Shown here: positions 5,414-7,178 of the stretch, piece by piece
How positions within the stretch are numbered: the stretch's first letter is position 1
Layout: each line of letters starts with the position of its first letter
Source: Candidatus Bathycorpusculum fermentans
GTDB taxonomy: Archaea > Thermoproteota > Bathyarchaeia > Bathyarchaeales > Bathycorpusculaceae
Assembly: GCA_009787175.1 (NCBI GenBank)
Contig: WRGM01000097.1
Coordinates: 1-7,178 of the forward strand
Reading direction: 5' to 3'
DNA length: 7,178 nt
The notes under the pieces: model-generated
What the model was told of the DNA's origin: nothing
Databases searched by the model: none
The model's input: only the letters and a program-made list of their open reading frames with translations
Program-made: the position numbers and the translations under genes

Positions 5414-7042
5414 ATGATTGAACTATCGAGTGTAGCGGATTTTAAGAGTGCGGATATCCCTATGGATCCTGGCGTGTATATATATCGTAATGATAAAGGG
5501 GAAATTCTCTATGTAGGTAAAGCTAAAAATCTCCGTAGCCGCGTAAAAAGCTATTTTGCAAGTATTGATCAGCCACCTAAAACTCGTCGTCTGCTTTTAC
5601 AGATTAAAAGTATAGATTGGATAATTGTTAACAATGAAGTTGAGGCGTTGCTGTTGGAAAACAAGTTAATCAAGCAGCATACACCAAAATATAACATTAA
5701 TCTTAAGGATGCTAAAACTTATGCATATATTGCCTTAACTCGTGAGGATTACCCTCGAATTTTGACTTGCCGTAAAGTTTCCCCCAAACTGGAAACGTTC
5801 GGTCCATACACTGAAGGGTTTACCCGTCAAGATTTACAGCGACTTGTAACCAAAGTTTTCAAATTACGCACATGTAAAAACATGCATAAACGAGCCTGCT
5901 TGAATTACCATATAGGCAACTGTACTGCGCCATGTGTTGAAAAAATCACCCAAGAACAGTATACCGAACAGGTTAAAAATGCAAGAACATTCTTGGAAGG
6001 AAAATTTGACAAAACCCTACAAATATTAGAATCTCAAATGCACACAGCATCAAAAGAGCAAAAATTCGAACGCGCCTTAGAGCTACGAAAACAGATGGAG
6101 TCTATACGACTTTTAACTCAGAGACAAATAGTTGATAACGAGAAACGATTTGACCAGGACACTATGGCTTTCTGTCAAGAAGGCGATAAAGTACGTGTTA
6201 TACAGATGGGTCTACGTAAAGGTGTGTTACTTGGTAAAAAAGAATTTACAATCGACCGTCAACCTATGGTAGAGCAAGAGTTTCTAAAAGCATTCTACGC
6301 TGTTAACCCAATACCTAGCGAAATTTTACTCAACAAACCCTGCTGGCAAGATACTGAAGAAAAAAAAGCATTAGAAAAATTCCTATGCAAAAAAAAGTTA
6401 GTCTCTGTTACTCTAACAGTCCCTAAAAGAGGGAATAAATTAAGTCTTGTGCAGCTAGCTGAAAAAAATCTACAGTCCAGTTTAACAGGTAATCCTGCTC
6501 TAGTTGACCTGCAAACAGTTCTCAATTTGCCAAAGCTACCTAGAATTATTGAATGCTTTGATATTTCCAATCTCGGACAAGAACATGTAGTTTCAGGCAT
6601 GGTACGTTTTACTGATGCCAAGCCTGATAAGAAGAATTACCGAAAATTTAAAATTAAAACAGTCATAGGACAGGACGACTTTGCTTCAATAAATGAAGCT
6701 GTCACCCGCCGATACAAACGCTTACAAGAAGAAAAAACGCTACCAATGCCAGATTTAATAATCATAGACGGCGGACCTGGACAGGTAAAAGCTGCCCAAA
6801 TGGCTCTAGATACTCTAAAACTTCAAATTCCCCTTATCGGGTTAGCCAAAGAGAACGAGGAAATATATAGACCCAACACACAGGTACCTATAAAGTCAGA
6901 TAAAAATAATCGAATGATGCTACTTATACGACAAATCCGCGACGCCACACATGACTTCTCATTAGGCTATAACCGTAAACGCCGAGAAATGCAAATCCGC
7001 GATGAATTCAAAAAGAAAAAATCCAACAAAAAACAGGCTTAA
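5414..7042 (+). CDS. uvrC: UvrABC system protein C (excinuclease subunit C)
   Basis: UvrC binds the UvrB-damage complex and cuts the damaged strand on both sides in nucleotide excision repair. The N-terminal GIY-YIG nuclease (about 15-95) makes the 3' cut: GVY with Tyr22, YVGKAKNLRSR with Tyr33 and Arg43, Tyr47, Glu82 in LLLENKLIK, and PKYN with Asn94. Cys154, 162, 170 and 174 fit the Fe-S cysteine cluster known from bacterial UvrC. A UVR helical hairpin that binds UvrB lies at about 213-240. The RNase H-like nuclease for the 5' cut has Asp383 (CFDISN), Asp421/422 (GQDDFAS), Asp452 (IDGGPGQ) and His513 (RDATHDF). The protein ends in a Lys-rich tail soon after NRKRRE, so the tandem HhH domain of roughly 60 residues found in E. 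coli UvrC is missing. No TATA box or Shine-Dalgarno site precedes the start, which lies 2 bp after the nuclease relic, suggesting read-through from upstream. uvrA and uvrB are not in the window. Confidence 0.97.
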   Translation: MIELSSVADFKSADIPMDPGVYIYRNDKGEILYVGKAKNLRSRVKSYFASIDQPPKTRRLLLQIKSIDWIIVNNEVEALLLENKLIKQHTPKYNINLKDAKTYAYIALTREDYPRILTCRKVSPKLETFGPYTEGFTRQDLQRLVTKVFKLRTCKNMHKRACLNYHIGNCTAPCVEKITQEQYTEQVKNARTFLEGKFDKTLQILESQMHTASKEQKFERALELRKQMESIRLLTQRQIVDNEKRFDQDTMAFCQEGDKVRVIQMGLRKGVLLGKKEFTIDRQPMVEQEFLKAFYAVNPIPSEILLNKPCWQDTEEKKALEKFLCKKKLVSVTLTVPKRGNKLSLVQLAEKNLQSSLTGNPALVDLQTVLNLPKLPRIIECFDISNLGQEHVVSGMVRFTDAKPDKKNYRKFKIKTVIGQDDFASINEAVTRRYKRLQEEKTLPMPDLIIIDGGPGQVKAAQMALDTLKLQIPLIGLAKENEEIYRPNTQVPIKSDKNNRMMLLIRQIRDATHDFSLGYNRKRREMQIRDEFKKKKSNKKQA

Positions 7043-7069
7043 ATTAACACAGTTATACTATGTAGCCTA

Positions 7070-7083
7070 TTTTTTGTTTTTTT
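7070..7083 (+). terminator. T-rich terminator after uvrC
   Basis: TTTTTTGTTTTTTT begins 28 bp after the uvrC stop with no stable hairpin before it. Archaeal RNA polymerase commonly stops at such oligo-T tracts, so this is a plausible end for the uvrC transcript. Confidence 0.5.
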
Positions 7084-7096
7084 AGACATAAATTTT

Positions 7097-7178
7097 TGAG
7101 AGTGTTTACTTATAGATAGTTTTTCGGTATTTTGGTCTCTGTAAGGTGGTAAGTGTGTGAAAAATGATGAAGAAATAC
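7097..7178 (+). mobile_element. left end of a second IS1-type element (partial)
   Basis: TGAGAGTGTTTACTTATA repeats, in the same orientation, the tip at 4430: from GAGAGTGT onward, 14 of 17 positions agree (7098-7114 against 4431-4447), with similar T-rich flanks. A start codon pair follows 66 bp inside the tip, compared with 57 bp in the first element. The window ends 15 bases into the ORF. Confidence 0.4.
7164..7178 (+). CDS. first codons of a probable IS1-type transposase (partial)
   Basis: Only MMKKY is visible before the window ends. The doubled ATG and the Lys-rich start resemble MMACKK in the transposase at 4488, and the spacing to the repeated tip is alike. On its own, five codons prove nothing; the call rests on the upstream repeat. 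Confidence 0.3.

Noticed and set aside
6295..6621. Minus-strand ORF of 108 codons inside uvrC
   Set aside because: Antisense to conserved UvrC sequence, without motifs or initiation signals.

Overview
The window looks like a low-GC archaeal chromosome segment. The clearest clue is the start of the CTP synthase gene: a BRE-like purine tract and a TATA box sit about 25 bp ahead of the ATG, the layout of a leaderless archaeal transcript, and no usable Shine-Dalgarno site is present. The IS1-type transposase with a single open frame and the GT-C membrane glycosyltransferase also fit an archaeon. UvrC is a bacterial-type protein that some mesophilic archaea carry. A mesophilic lineage such as Bathyarchaeia is a guess from this mix, not something the sequence proves. 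I saw no rRNA, tRNA or CRISPR array.

Layout. Positions 1-698 hold the 3' part of a decayed IS5-family transposase (+ strand), broken near 150 and at an A8 tract (255-262). Positions 699-806 hold no convincing gene, apart from a possible IS right end at about 698-713. Positions 807-2435 (- strand) are an intact pyrG, with its own promoter at about 2455-2471. Positions 2551-4170 (- strand; possibly from a TTG at 4191) encode a multi-pass GT-C/PMT-like glycosyltransferase. Positions 4192-4429 are AT-rich and hold a 29-codon ORF on the - strand, whose frame stays open up to the edge of the next IS. Positions 4430 to about 5030 are an IS1-family element whose transposase keeps only its DNA-binding half and the first catalytic Asp. 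Positions 5102-5411 hold a TATA-plus-palindrome site, a 46-codon ORF of unknown function, and the C-terminal end of a Cas4/AddB/UvrD-like Fe-S nuclease. That remnant stops two bases before uvrC (5414-7042), which is intact but lacks the usual C-terminal tandem HhH domain. A T-rich terminator follows (7070-7083). The window ends in what looks like the left end and first codons of a second IS1-type element in the same orientation.

How the parts relate. pyrG makes CTP, the glycosyltransferase probably modifies lipids or glycoproteins at the membrane, and UvrC makes the dual incisions in nucleotide excision repair; they do not form one pathway. The nuclease remnant beside uvrC suggests a former repair operon broken by IS activity. 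A second striking feature is compositional: the + strand is strongly G+T-rich from about 440 to 2440 and strongly A+C-rich from about 2600 to 4140. The two neighbouring - strand genes, pyrG and the glycosyltransferase, therefore use opposite synonymous codons (A/C-ending versus G/T-ending). No clearly new multi-gene system is visible; the most notable items are this skew switch, the nuclease relic and the IS pair around uvrC.
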